Shown here in pieces: positions 48,915 through 57,248 of a stretch of 64,000 nucleotides of DNA. Location: contig NZ_JARFTP010000014.1 of the NCBI RefSeq assembly GCF_029167375.1, forward strand, positions 1 through 64,000, read 5' to 3'. Below the pieces are notes generated by a model. That model made no database searches, was not told where the DNA came from, and worked only from the letters and a program-made list of their open reading frames with translations. Source of the stretch: Tsukamurella sp. 8F (GTDB lineage: Bacteria; Actinomycetota; Actinomycetes; Mycobacteriales; Mycobacteriaceae). The translations under genes were made by a program, and so were the position numbers. The first letter of the stretch is position 1. Each line of letters opens with the position of its first letter.

Positions 48915-50489
48915 GTGCCCGTCATCCCACCCATGGACCTCGGCTCGTGGATCGGCCGCCGTGCCGCGTCGAGCGCACGCCGCCGGGCCGTCACCTATCA
49001 GGACCGGACCTGGACCTACGGCGAGTTCCTGGAGCGGATCGATCGACTCGCAGCCGAGTTGTCCGCCGGCGGGGTCGGGGTGGGCGACCGGGTCGGTTAC
49101 GTGGGCTTCAACCACCCCGACTTCCTCACAGCGATGTTCGCTGCGAGCCGGGTCGGGGCTGTCTTCGTGCCGATCAACTTCCGCCTGACGGGGCCCGAGT
49201 TCGAGTTCATCCTGTCGGACGCCGGAGTCCACACGCTGATCGCCGACGCCGACAGGGCAGCGGCCGTCGACCCGGTGCGGGCCACGGCGGGCGTGCGCCG
49301 AGCGATCGCGCTGACGCCGGTGGCGGGCTGGGAGACGCTCGACGACCTGATCGCAGCACGCGAACCGTTGGCCGAACCCGTCCACCCCGGCGCCGACGAC
49401 GTGGCCGTCGTCATGTACACGTCGGGCACAACGGGGCGCCCCAAGGGGGCCATGCTGACCCACGGGAATCTGTTCTGGAACAACATGAACTCCCTGCTCT
49501 CCCTCGACACGCTCTCGACGGACGTGTCGCTGGTCGTGGCGCCGATGTTCCACATCGGCGGGCTCAACGTCACCACGCTGCTCACCCTGCAGAAGGGCGG
49601 CGAGCTCGTCATCATGCCTGCGTTCGACCCGGCGGGCGCGCTCGAGCTGATAGCGAGGCACCGCGTCACGACGATGTTCGGGGTGCCGGCGATGTTCCTG
49701 TTCATGTCGCAGGTGCCGGGTTTCGCCGACGCCGACCTGTCGTCCGTGCGCAGCTTCGTCTGCGGCGGCGCGCCGGTCCCCGAGCCGCTGATCCGCATCT
49801 ACAACGAACGGGGCGTGCCGTTCGCGCAGGGCTACGGCCTCACCGAGACGGCCCCGCTCGCGCTGGTCATGCGCACCGATGAGACCGCCGAGCGGATCGG
49901 CGCCGCCGGGCACGCGGTGCTGCCTCTCTCCGACGTCGCACTCCTGACTCCCGACGGTGCGCGAGTCGCCCCCGGCGAACGCGGCGAGGTGTGCGTGCGC
50001 GGGCCGCAGGTCACCGCGGGCTACTGGAATCGCCCGGACGCCACGGAGGCGGCGATCGATTCCGACGGCTGGTTCCACACCGGCGACGTGGGGCAGGCCG
50101 ACGACGACGGATACGTCACCGTCGTCGACCGGGTCAAGGACATGGTGATCACGGGCGGCGAGAACGTGTACCCCGCCGAGGTCGAGTCCGTGCTGTACCG
50201 GCACCCCGCGGTCGCCGAGGTCGCGGTCATCGGCACGCCCGATGAGAAGTGGGGTGAGTCGGTCACCGCCGTCGTCGCCCTGAAGCCCGGGGCCCAGCTC
50301 ACGCTCGAGGAGATCCGGGACTTCGCGAAGGACTCCCTCGCGGGGTACAAGCTCCCCCGCCGGCTCGACGTCGTCGACGCACTCCCCCGCAACCCGGCGG
50401 GCAAGGTGCTCAAGTTCCGGCTGCGGGAGGACGTTCGAGAACCGAGTGTGCAGGTCACCGCACCTCCCTCTTACGACGCGAATCAGTAA
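48915..50489 (+). CDS. Fatty acid-CoA ligase (FadD-type acyl-CoA synthetase)
   Basis: 524-aa adenylate-forming enzyme. The P-loop YTSGTTGRPKGAM is at about 168-180, then QGYGLTETAP, GWFHTGDVG, DRVKDMVITGGENVYPAEVE and the C-terminal catalytic lysine in NPAGKVLKF. This length and the GGENVYPAEVE form fit acyl-CoA ligases, not long FAAL enzymes. The GTG at 48915 has a gaggagg site and is preferred to an ATG 13 codons upstream. It could activate fatty acids for degradation or for the lipid systems here, but it is 19 kb from the PKS. Confidence 0.92.
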   Translation: MPVIPPMDLGSWIGRRAASSARRRAVTYQDRTWTYGEFLERIDRLAAELSAGGVGVGDRVGYVGFNHPDFLTAMFAASRVGAVFVPINFRLTGPEFEFILSDAGVHTLIADADRAAAVDPVRATAGVRRAIALTPVAGWETLDDLIAAREPLAEPVHPGADDVAVVMYTSGTTGRPKGAMLTHGNLFWNNMNSLLSLDTLSTDVSLVVAPMFHIGGLNVTTLLTLQKGGELVIMPAFDPAGALELIARHRVTTMFGVPAMFLFMSQVPGFADADLSSVRSFVCGGAPVPEPLIRIYNERGVPFAQGYGLTETAPLALVMRTDETAERIGAAGHAVLPLSDVALLTPDGARVAPGERGEVCVRGPQVTAGYWNRPDATEAAIDSDGWFHTGDVGQADDDGYVTVVDRVKDMVITGGENVYPAEVESVLYRHPAVAEVAVIGTPDEKWGESVTAVVALKPGAQLTLEEIRDFAKDSLAGYKLPRRLDVVDALPRNPAGKVLKFRLREDVREPSVQVTAPPSYDANQ

Positions 50490-50556
50490 CGGCCAACCGT
50501 CCGACAAGCGCTGGTGGGTTAGGTTGACTGCGAACCTGGCGACGGAGGAGGGTGTC

Positions 50557-51516
50557 GTGACGAACGGGCCGCAGTGGGGTGCGCAGTACCCTGAGGGGCA
50601 GTATCCGGGCGGCCAGCAGTACTCGGGCGGCCAGCAGTATCCGGGCGGGCAGTACTCGGGCGGCCAGCAGTACCCCGACGGCCAGTACTCGGGCGGCCAG
50701 CAGTACGGGCAGGGCTATCAGGGCGGCGAGTACGGGCAGCACTACGGGGGCCCGCAGTACGGCGCGCAGCTGTACCAGGGCGGCCCGGGCGGGAGCGGCG
50801 GAGGGCGAAAGTACCTCGCGCTCCTCATCGGAGGCGCGGTAGTGATCGTGTTGGTCGTCATCGCCCTTGTGGTGGTGTTCGCGACGCGCGGCGGGGTGAG
50901 GTCCGACTCGGCCGCCGAGTCCGCTGCGGCAGCATCGAGTTCGGCGCCGAACATCAGGGTCGTGCCCTCGACCGTGATGCCCTCCGCCGCCGAGGTCACG
51001 CAACTGACATTGCAACCGATGACCCTCGACGGCGACGTGTACACCTCTGTCATCTCGGATGCGGTGACGACGCCCGCGAATTGCGCGCTTGCACGCAGCA
51101 TCGCCACGACATCGGGGTGGGGCGACGCCGAATCGGTCGCCACGCAGGCCTACACCAACGGAACCGGTGACAACCTGCAGGGCAGTGCTTACACCGCCGC
51201 TGCCGTGTTCCCGACGCCGGCGGCGGCGAAGACGTCCCTGACCAAGGTCTCCGAGGCCGTGCACGGGTGCACGAGCTACACGGTCGTCAGCAACGGAACC
51301 GCGTTCGCATGGAGCGTCTCGGATGCGAAGGACGGGGACGACTCGCTCGCGTGGGTCGTGACGCAGACCGACGCCTCGTCCTCCTGGAAGTGCTCCAAGG
51401 TGATCGAGGTGGTCGGGAACTTCGTCTCCTTCGCGCAACAATGCGCGTCCAACCCCGTAGACGGCCCCAAGCGCATGGCGGATCTCATCGTGCAGAAGGC
51501 CAAGGCCGCGAAGTAG
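50557..51516 (+). CDS. Membrane protein with PknH-like extracellular sensor domain (first copy)
   Basis: 319-aa protein. A Gly/Gln/Tyr-rich repeat region (about 8-80) is followed by one membrane helix (LALLIGGAVVIVLVVIALVVVF, about 88-109) and an exported domain of about 180 residues. The four cysteines (ANCAL, HGCTS, WKCSK, QQCAS) are spaced as in the PknH extracellular sensor domain, which holds two disulfides. There is no kinase domain. The GTG at 50557 follows a ggaggag site. The next gene is a paralogue 13 nt downstream. Confidence 0.82.
   Translation: MTNGPQWGAQYPEGQYPGGQQYSGGQQYPGGQYSGGQQYPDGQYSGGQQYGQGYQGGEYGQHYGGPQYGAQLYQGGPGGSGGGRKYLALLIGGAVVIVLVVIALVVVFATRGGVRSDSAAESAAAASSSAPNIRVVPSTVMPSAAEVTQLTLQPMTLDGDVYTSVISDAVTTPANCALARSIATTSGWGDAESVATQAYTNGTGDNLQGSAYTAAAVFPTPAAAKTSLTKVSEAVHGCTSYTVVSNGTAFAWSVSDAKDGDDSLAWVVTQTDASSSWKCSKVIEVVGNFVSFAQQCASNPVDGPKRMADLIVQKAKAAK
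50584..50782 (+). repeat. GGQQY-type repeats in the first sensor gene
   Basis: Imperfect tandem units of about 15 and 30 bp encode GGQQYS, GGQQYP and PGGQYS-like peptides before the membrane helix. The resulting segment should be disordered and sticky on the cytosolic side. Confidence 0.75.
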
Positions 51517-51529
51517 CCGGGAGGCCACC

Positions 51530-52516
51530 ATGACGAACGACCCACGCTACGACCCCACGTGGACCCACCCGACTGCGCAACCGCCCGGCTCGCAGGGCCC
51601 CGCAGGCGGCCAGCACTCCGGACCCCACTACCCCGTCGCGGGCCAGCCCTCCGGACCCCACTACCCCCACGTGGGCCAGCCCTCCGGACCGAACCTTCCG
51701 GTGAGCGGTCAACCGCCGGGGCAGTGGCAGGCGACCGGCGACTGGCCGGGCTCGTGGCAACAGTCCGGCGGTTACGCCGTGCCGGGCGGCCCCGGCGGCG
51801 GAGGGCCCGGCAGGACGATCGCGATCGTCGCGGCGATCGTGGTCGGAACCATCGTCCTCGCAGGAGCTGTCGTGGCGACCGTGCTGTTCACGAGAGGCAG
51901 CGGCACCACGGCCGCGAGCTCGTCCGCCGCATCGACGAGCGAGACACCACTGCTGCGGGTAGTGCCGTCCACGGTGCTCCCCTCCGGCGACGAGATCTCC
52001 AGGATCACGCTGCAGACCATGAAGGCCGTCGCCGGTATGAACACACGTGCGGCGGCGGAGGCGAGTGCAACCCCCGACACGTGCAAGGTCTCAGTGACCC
52101 CGATGGCCCAGTCCGGTTGGGGAACAGCTCAATCCGTTGCGTGGCAGCCCTTCACGAATGGGACGTTCACAAGCTTCTCCTCGTCGGCCACGGTGGGCGC
52201 GGCCGTGTACCCGACGGTCGACGCCGCCAAGCAGGCGCTGGCCGCTATCGCATCGACGGTCGTCGGCTGTCCTACGTTCAATCAGACCGACGAGAACGGC
52301 AGCGGACGCTGGACCGCCACGGTCGAGGTGAACGACGCCACCCGCCTGAACTGGACCAACACCTCGGCCGACGCGAAAACGCTGTGGCGCTGCACCAAGT
52401 CGATGCGCATCGACCGCAACGTGCTGGCGCTCGGTACGAACTGCAGTCGGAACCCCGGCACCATCTCGGCCGACCTCGCCGACCTGGTCGTGCAGAAGGT
52501 CGACTCCGCGCGGTGA
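51530..52516 (+). CDS. Membrane protein with PknH-like extracellular sensor domain (second copy)
   Basis: 328-aa paralogue of the preceding gene. It has a Pro/Gly/His-rich cytosolic segment with SGPHYP repeats, a membrane helix (IAIVAAIVVGTIVLAGAVVATVLF), then the sensor domain with the same four-cysteine pattern (DTCKV, VGCPT, WRCTK, TNCSR). The exported domains share motifs such as RVVPSTVxPS and LADLVVQK. The ATG follows a gggagg site. It ends 6 nt from the convergent Rad50-like gene. Confidence 0.82.
   Translation: MTNDPRYDPTWTHPTAQPPGSQGPAGGQHSGPHYPVAGQPSGPHYPHVGQPSGPNLPVSGQPPGQWQATGDWPGSWQQSGGYAVPGGPGGGGPGRTIAIVAAIVVGTIVLAGAVVATVLFTRGSGTTAASSSAASTSETPLLRVVPSTVLPSGDEISRITLQTMKAVAGMNTRAAAEASATPDTCKVSVTPMAQSGWGTAQSVAWQPFTNGTFTSFSSSATVGAAVYPTVDAAKQALAAIASTVVGCPTFNQTDENGSGRWTATVEVNDATRLNWTNTSADAKTLWRCTKSMRIDRNVLALGTNCSRNPGTISADLADLVVQKVDSAR
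51611..51720 (+). repeat. GQPSGPHYP-type repeats in the second sensor gene
   Basis: Three imperfect copies of a unit of about 33 bp encode SGPHYPVAGQP-like peptides. The sequence differs from the repeats of the first sensor gene, so the cytosolic arms diverged while the exported domains stayed alike. Confidence 0.65.
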
Positions 52517-52522
52517 CCGCAG

Positions 52523-55168
52523 CTAAAGCTCTGCGCCGGGCACGTCGATCTCGGTGACGCCGTCTCGCCCGCGAAGCCCGGCGAATCGCTCTGCATCGCA
52601 ACTGAACACGATAACCTGCGCATCGCGACCGGCGGCCGCGATCGCTTCGCACATCGCGGCCAGACGCTCCGGATCGCTGTGACCGAGCGCGTCGTCGATG
52701 AGGACGGGGGCGCCGTCGTCCGCGTCCACGAGGCGCGCACACGCGAGGCGACTGAGGATGCCCAGCTGCTCCTGCGCGCCGCCGGACAGGGACGCGAACG
52801 GAACGGTCACGCCGTCGACAGTGCGCGATGCGATCGCCAGGTCATCCCCCACAGTGATGGTCAGCCGATCACCGAACACGTTGCGCCCCAGGTATTCCAG
52901 TGCCTCCTGGAACGGCCTCTGCACCCGCGCGCGCTGCTCGTCGCGATGCCGTGCCAGGGTGCGGTGCAGCAGGTCCGCCGCCCGGGCACGGGCCGCCACG
53001 GCGCTCAGGACCTCCCCGGCGACGGCGAGTTCGCGCTCGGCGGCGTCCGCGACATCCCGGCGGCCCTCCGAGCGGTACGAATCCAGCAGTCCCTCGGTGC
53101 GAGACAGCGCTCCACGCGCCTCCGCCTCGGCGAGCCGGGCGCGCTCGACACGACGCCCAGAACGGGTGAGCCGTTCGGCGAAACCGTCGAGATCAGCCGC
53201 GCGGGCCGCCTCATCGAGGCGGGCGTACTCGCTGTCGGCGGCTCGTGCCGTCTCGGCAGCGGCATCCGCGGAGGCCTCCAGCTCCTCGTCTGTGGCACGC
53301 TCGCGGTCTGCCGCCAGCTCAGCCGCGGCCGCGGAGAGCGTCTCGTCCAGCGCGGCCAGGTGCGCCGCGGCGACCTGCGCCTGCGTGTCGGCAGCACGCA
53401 GCTCCTTCTGGTGCTGCTCGAGGCCGGCGCCGGCCTGCTCGTAGGCCCGCCGGGCCGACAGCTCGTCGGCCACCGCCGCGAGGTGCCGTTGCTTCGCCTC
53501 GTCGATCGACACGTCGAGCGCCTCGCCGCCCGCGGCGGCCTCCAGCTCGGCAAGCAGCTCGCTCGTCTCGACGAGCTGTGCGCGCAACGCGTCGAGCTGA
53601 TCGTCACCGAGCGTCCGCGCCAGCTCGATTCGCGTCTCCTGCAGCTCGACCTCGAGCTGCAGGCGCGCCTCGTAGAGCTCGCGGATCTCGTCCGGCGACG
53701 CCGCCCCTGCATCGCGGCACACGGCGCCGAGCTCGGCGGTCGCGGTCCGCAGCTCCTCCGAAGCGGCTGCGCTCTCCCCCCGCTGGCGGATCTCGATGTG
53801 CACGGCGCCGGGGACATCGATCACGGTTCCATCTCCCGCGACCAGCTCCACCGGCTCCTCACCGATCAGCCTGCCGTCCACCATGACGTCCCCGAACCCG
53901 AGGCGCTCCAGGCGCACGGTTGCGGCGAGCGCCGAGAACCTGGCCTGCGTGCGCTCGACGCGCTGCTCGGCGGCCTGTACCGCCTGCACCACCCGGCGGT
54001 CGACGACGATCTCCGACATCCGCGCACGGATCGCGCCGACCTCCTTCTCCAGCAACTCGGCAGCCTCGATCCGCTCGTGTAGCCGCTGGTAGCGGGACGC
54101 CTCGCGCGCGTAGTCGAATACGAACTGCGCCTGCGCCTTCCGCTCGCGCCGGTCCGCGGCCACCACACCCAGCTCGTCGACCGTGGTGGACATCCATGTC
54201 AGCTCGGCGGCGCGGACGTCGCGGTCGGCGAGTGCCCGGTCGCGCGCCGCGCGTAACTCGGCTCCGCGCGCCGCCGCGTCCTCGTGCCGGGACGCCAAGG
54301 CTCGGCGGGCCGCGAGCTCACGGTGCACGAGCCGCTCACGGTGCTCAGCGGTCTCCGCCGCGCTGCGGGCCTGCCGCAGCTCCGCGCGAAGCGCGGACAC
54401 ACGCGTCTCCTCCTCGGTCAGCGCCGCATGCGCGGCCGCGGCGGACTCGGACTCTGCCACGACCTCCTCGAGCTGCGCCACCGCCTGCCGGTGCCGGGCG
54501 ACGGCTGCGTCTACATCCGCCAGTGCGACGCGGGCGGCGTCGACCGCAGCCGTCGCGCCAGCCGCACGCGCGCGCGCCTGCGCCAGCTCGCCCGTCTCAC
54601 GGCCCGTGGGCGTGTAGTAGCGCGCACGCTCCGCGGCGACCGCATCGTAGAGCGACCCGTCGGCGTCGGCGTGCGCATCGTCGGGCGCCGCGGTGCGACT
54701 CAGCGCACTGGCGAAAGCCGTGCTGTCGCGGAGCTCGGGTTGGCCGGGAGCGGGGCCCTGCAGGACGGTGAGCGCGGCGAGGAGGTCGGGGTCGACGTGG
54801 GTGTCGAGCACGGATCGCACCCAGCTCTCGGCACTGCCACCGGTCAGCTGCTGCGGCGCGGGTTCCGAAACCGTGAGCGTCGTGGCCGCCTTGCGGTACC
54901 ACCGCTTGGCGTAGACGAAGCGATAAGGGCCGACGGTGAGCTCGGCCTCCACCTCGGGCGCGACGTCCCTGTCCGCCGGCAGGACGGCCTCGACCCGCCG
55001 AGACTTCGAAGTCGACTTCACCTCCAGCAGCAGCCCGAGCGCCTCGAGCAGAGACGACTTACCGGCCTCGTTGGGGCCGGTCAGCAGGGTCACCCCGGTA
55101 GCGGCGAACTCGACCTCACGAGCCGCGACGCCGCGGAAGTCGGTGACCTTCAGCCGATGCAGTCTCAT
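52523..55168 (-). CDS. Rad50/SbcC-like SMC-type ATPase
   Basis: 881-aa ATPase. Walker A is GPNEAGKSS (31-39), the signature is LSGGAQEQLG and Walker B is VLIDDALGHSD near the C-terminus, separated by a long Ala/Glu/Arg coiled coil. No CxxC zinc hook is visible, unlike Rad50/SbcC, which makes it closer to YhaN-type proteins. The ATG at 55168 overlaps the nuclease stop by 4 nt. It resembles Rv1278 of M. tuberculosis in size and partner. Likely role: DNA end processing together with the next gene. Confidence 0.85.
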   Translation of the reverse strand: MRLHRLKVTDFRGVAAREVEFAATGVTLLTGPNEAGKSSLLEALGLLLEVKSTSKSRRVEAVLPADRDVAPEVEAELTVGPYRFVYAKRWYRKAATTLTVSEPAPQQLTGGSAESWVRSVLDTHVDPDLLAALTVLQGPAPGQPELRDSTAFASALSRTAAPDDAHADADGSLYDAVAAERARYYTPTGRETGELAQARARAAGATAAVDAARVALADVDAAVARHRQAVAQLEEVVAESESAAAAHAALTEEETRVSALRAELRQARSAAETAEHRERLVHRELAARRALASRHEDAAARGAELRAARDRALADRDVRAAELTWMSTTVDELGVVAADRRERKAQAQFVFDYAREASRYQRLHERIEAAELLEKEVGAIRARMSEIVVDRRVVQAVQAAEQRVERTQARFSALAATVRLERLGFGDVMVDGRLIGEEPVELVAGDGTVIDVPGAVHIEIRQRGESAAASEELRTATAELGAVCRDAGAASPDEIRELYEARLQLEVELQETRIELARTLGDDQLDALRAQLVETSELLAELEAAAGGEALDVSIDEAKQRHLAAVADELSARRAYEQAGAGLEQHQKELRAADTQAQVAAAHLAALDETLSAAAAELAADRERATDEELEASADAAAETARAADSEYARLDEAARAADLDGFAERLTRSGRRVERARLAEAEARGALSRTEGLLDSYRSEGRRDVADAAERELAVAGEVLSAVAARARAADLLHRTLARHRDEQRARVQRPFQEALEYLGRNVFGDRLTITVGDDLAIASRTVDGVTVPFASLSGGAQEQLGILSRLACARLVDADDGAPVLIDDALGHSDPERLAAMCEAIAAAGRDAQVIVFSCDAERFAGLRGRDGVTEIDVPGAEL

Positions 55169-56307
55169 CGCGCGCCACCTCCTGCCAGCCGGTACAACAG
55201 CGCCAGCGCCGCGGACGCGTCCTCGGCGTCCGCGCCATGCCCACGGGCGATACCGGTCAGCTCGTCCGCCGACGCGGCGGCCGGACCGGTCAGCTCGAGC
55301 GCCGCGAACTCGTCGTGCCCCGGCAGCACCGCCAGATCCGTACGCTGCGGCCACGCTTCAACGGCCGCGAACCGAGCGCGCAGCGAGTCGAGCTCGCCGT
55401 CCAGCGCGGCCTTCGCCGCGAGATCCAGCGTGCCCGTGAAGGCCAGCTTGAGCACGGTCCGGTCCTTGTCCGGCAGCGCCGCGAGCTCGGCAGCGGCGCG
55501 CTCGACGTCCGCCGACGACCCGAGTGTCATCTCGCGCGAGCGGAATGCCCACGTACCCACCGGAATCGGCTCGGGCGTCACCATCCCGGAGTCGTCCACC
55601 GTGTCGGTGTCCACCAGCAGGACCGAACCCGAGTCCGGCTCGATGTGGTCGAAGTTCGTGACCTCGGGCGCACCCGAATACCAGACGCCCGGCCGGACCT
55701 CGGTCACAGAGTGGCGGTCGCCCAGCGCGACGTACCGCAGACGGCCCGCGTCGATGGCAGCGCCCACAGCAGCCACGTCGATGAGCCGCTGATCGCGGTG
55801 CCCCACCGATAGGGTGCCACCGTGCCCCGCGGCGATCCGGACGACGCCACGTGCGGGCCGCGGCGCCGCCGCGAGCGCCTCCGTCAGCGGATCCGCCGAG
55901 GGATGCTTGCTGAACCAGGGGGCCGCAAGGATCTCTACGCCGTCCCGCACCGGGTGCACACCCGCGCTGTCGAGGACTACGACGTTGCCTGGCACGTGTC
56001 GGCGGAAGTGCTCGGACGTGTAGACCGACGCGGCGTCCAGTGGGTCGTGGTTGCCGGGCAACAGATAGACCGGGACCGGCAGATCGGCGATGCGGTCCAG
56101 GCTACGGGCGACGACCGCGGGGGCGAGCCGGTTGTCCTCGAACACGTCGCCACACACGAGCACGAACTCGGCTCCGTGGTGCGACGCGACCGTACCGATC
56201 CGCGTGATCGCGTCCAGCCGCGCGTCCGTGTAGCGAGCCTGCGCGTCCGTGTCCAGGAAGTAGCGCGTCATGCCGAGCTGCCAGTCCGCCGTATGCACGA
56301 ACCGCAT
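55165..56307 (-). CDS. Mre11/SbcD-like metallophosphoesterase
   Basis: 380-aa calcineurin-type nuclease partner of the Rad50-like protein. Metal motifs: HTADWQLG near the N-terminus, VCGDVFEDN, LPGNHDPLD and AAGHGG. The last motif, GHxH in most of the family, reads ALGDRHSV here, so one histidine is replaced by Asp. I recall a similar motif in Rv1277. The ATG at 56307 follows a gggagg site, and a longer frame upstream is not needed. Confidence 0.87.
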   Translation of the reverse strand: MRFVHTADWQLGMTRYFLDTDAQARYTDARLDAITRIGTVASHHGAEFVLVCGDVFEDNRLAPAVVARSLDRIADLPVPVYLLPGNHDPLDAASVYTSEHFRRHVPGNVVVLDSAGVHPVRDGVEILAAPWFSKHPSADPLTEALAAAPRPARGVVRIAAGHGGTLSVGHRDQRLIDVAAVGAAIDAGRLRYVALGDRHSVTEVRPGVWYSGAPEVTNFDHIEPDSGSVLLVDTDTVDDSGMVTPEPIPVGTWAFRSREMTLGSSADVERAAAELAALPDKDRTVLKLAFTGTLDLAAKAALDGELDSLRARFAAVEAWPQRTDLAVLPGHDEFAALELTGPAAASADELTGIARGHGADAEDASAALALLYRLAGGGAR

Positions 56308-56477
56308 GTCGCCTCCCTTCGCCGCGGATCCGCCCCTCGGTCCGAATGTCTTTCCCAAAGGGTAGTGAGCCCCACCGACAGGTTTCGCATCCGCCGCGCC
56401 GACCTGCTGCGATGGCGTGTCGCCCGGGTCGCACGGCCGAATGCCGACGTGATACTCGGCGAGCCGCCGAGCGCCGG

Positions 56478-57248
56478 CTACGGGGAACGCGGCTCCCGGA
56501 TCCGTGCGTAGAGCTCGGCGAGTTCCTCGCTCGCCTGGACAAGATCGGTAGACCGGGTACCGGAGCGGCGCAGAGCGGTTCGCAGCACGGCGCCGTCGAG
56601 GAGCACGGGCGGGTCGACGGGGGCGGGCTCCGGCAGTGACGGCAGGTCGTAGCCGTCACCGTAGAACCCGCCCGCGTCCGCCTCCGCCGGCCCGGGCACG
56701 GCCGGGGCGCGGGCGCCCGGCGGCCTGTCCCCCTGTCGCTCGCCCGTCGTCAGGCGCGCCACGAGGGACGACAACGGCACCCCGGCGAACTCCAGCACGA
56801 GTGCCGGGTCCGTGTCCATCGCGGCGGCGGCCTCGTAGGTCGCGGCGAGAGCGTGTGTGCAGGCTCCCGAGTCGTCCGGGCACGTGCACGATACGACGAC
56901 ATCCGACGCCGATTCCGGCAGGACCAGGCCGCCCAGGGTTCTCCCGAGATCGCCGCGAGCCACGGCCATCACCTCCCCGGTCGCGTTCCGGCCCGCAAGC
57001 AGGGACAGAACGACTTCGGCATCGCCCGGTGCACGCTGCAGCGCGACGGCGAACGGATCGAGCTGTGTCCCCTGCACGGTCGCCGTGATGCCGGCGTCAC
57101 GCACCGCGACCCGGAAGACGTTGCGCTCGTTGTAGAGTCGCCGCGCGTATGTTACTTTTCGCCGCTCGGTTCGGTCCTCAGCCTGGCGGATCAGGATCCT
57201 GGTGTACCAGGTCCCACCCATCCGGCGCTGCCCCGCCTTCCTCGCCAT
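56478..57248 (-). CDS. SWIM zinc-finger protein partner of the SNF2 helicase
   Basis: 256-aa protein with a SWIM motif CxCx6CxH (VSCTCPDDSGACTHALA) in the middle, preceded by a region that starts with a basic Trp/Tyr-containing segment (GGTWYTRILI). The C-terminal part is Pro/Gly-rich. The ATG directly abuts the SNF2 stop. SWIM protein and SNF2 helicase pairs recur in actinobacteria; their exact task is not established. Confidence 0.88.
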   Translation of the reverse strand: MARKAGQRRMGGTWYTRILIRQAEDRTERRKVTYARRLYNERNVFRVAVRDAGITATVQGTQLDPFAVALQRAPGDAEVVLSLLAGRNATGEVMAVARGDLGRTLGGLVLPESASDVVVSCTCPDDSGACTHALAATYEAAAAMDTDPALVLEFAGVPLSSLVARLTTGERQGDRPPGARAPAVPGPAEADAGGFYGDGYDLPSLPEPAPVDPPVLLDGAVLRTALRRSGTRSTDLVQASEELAELYARIREPRSP

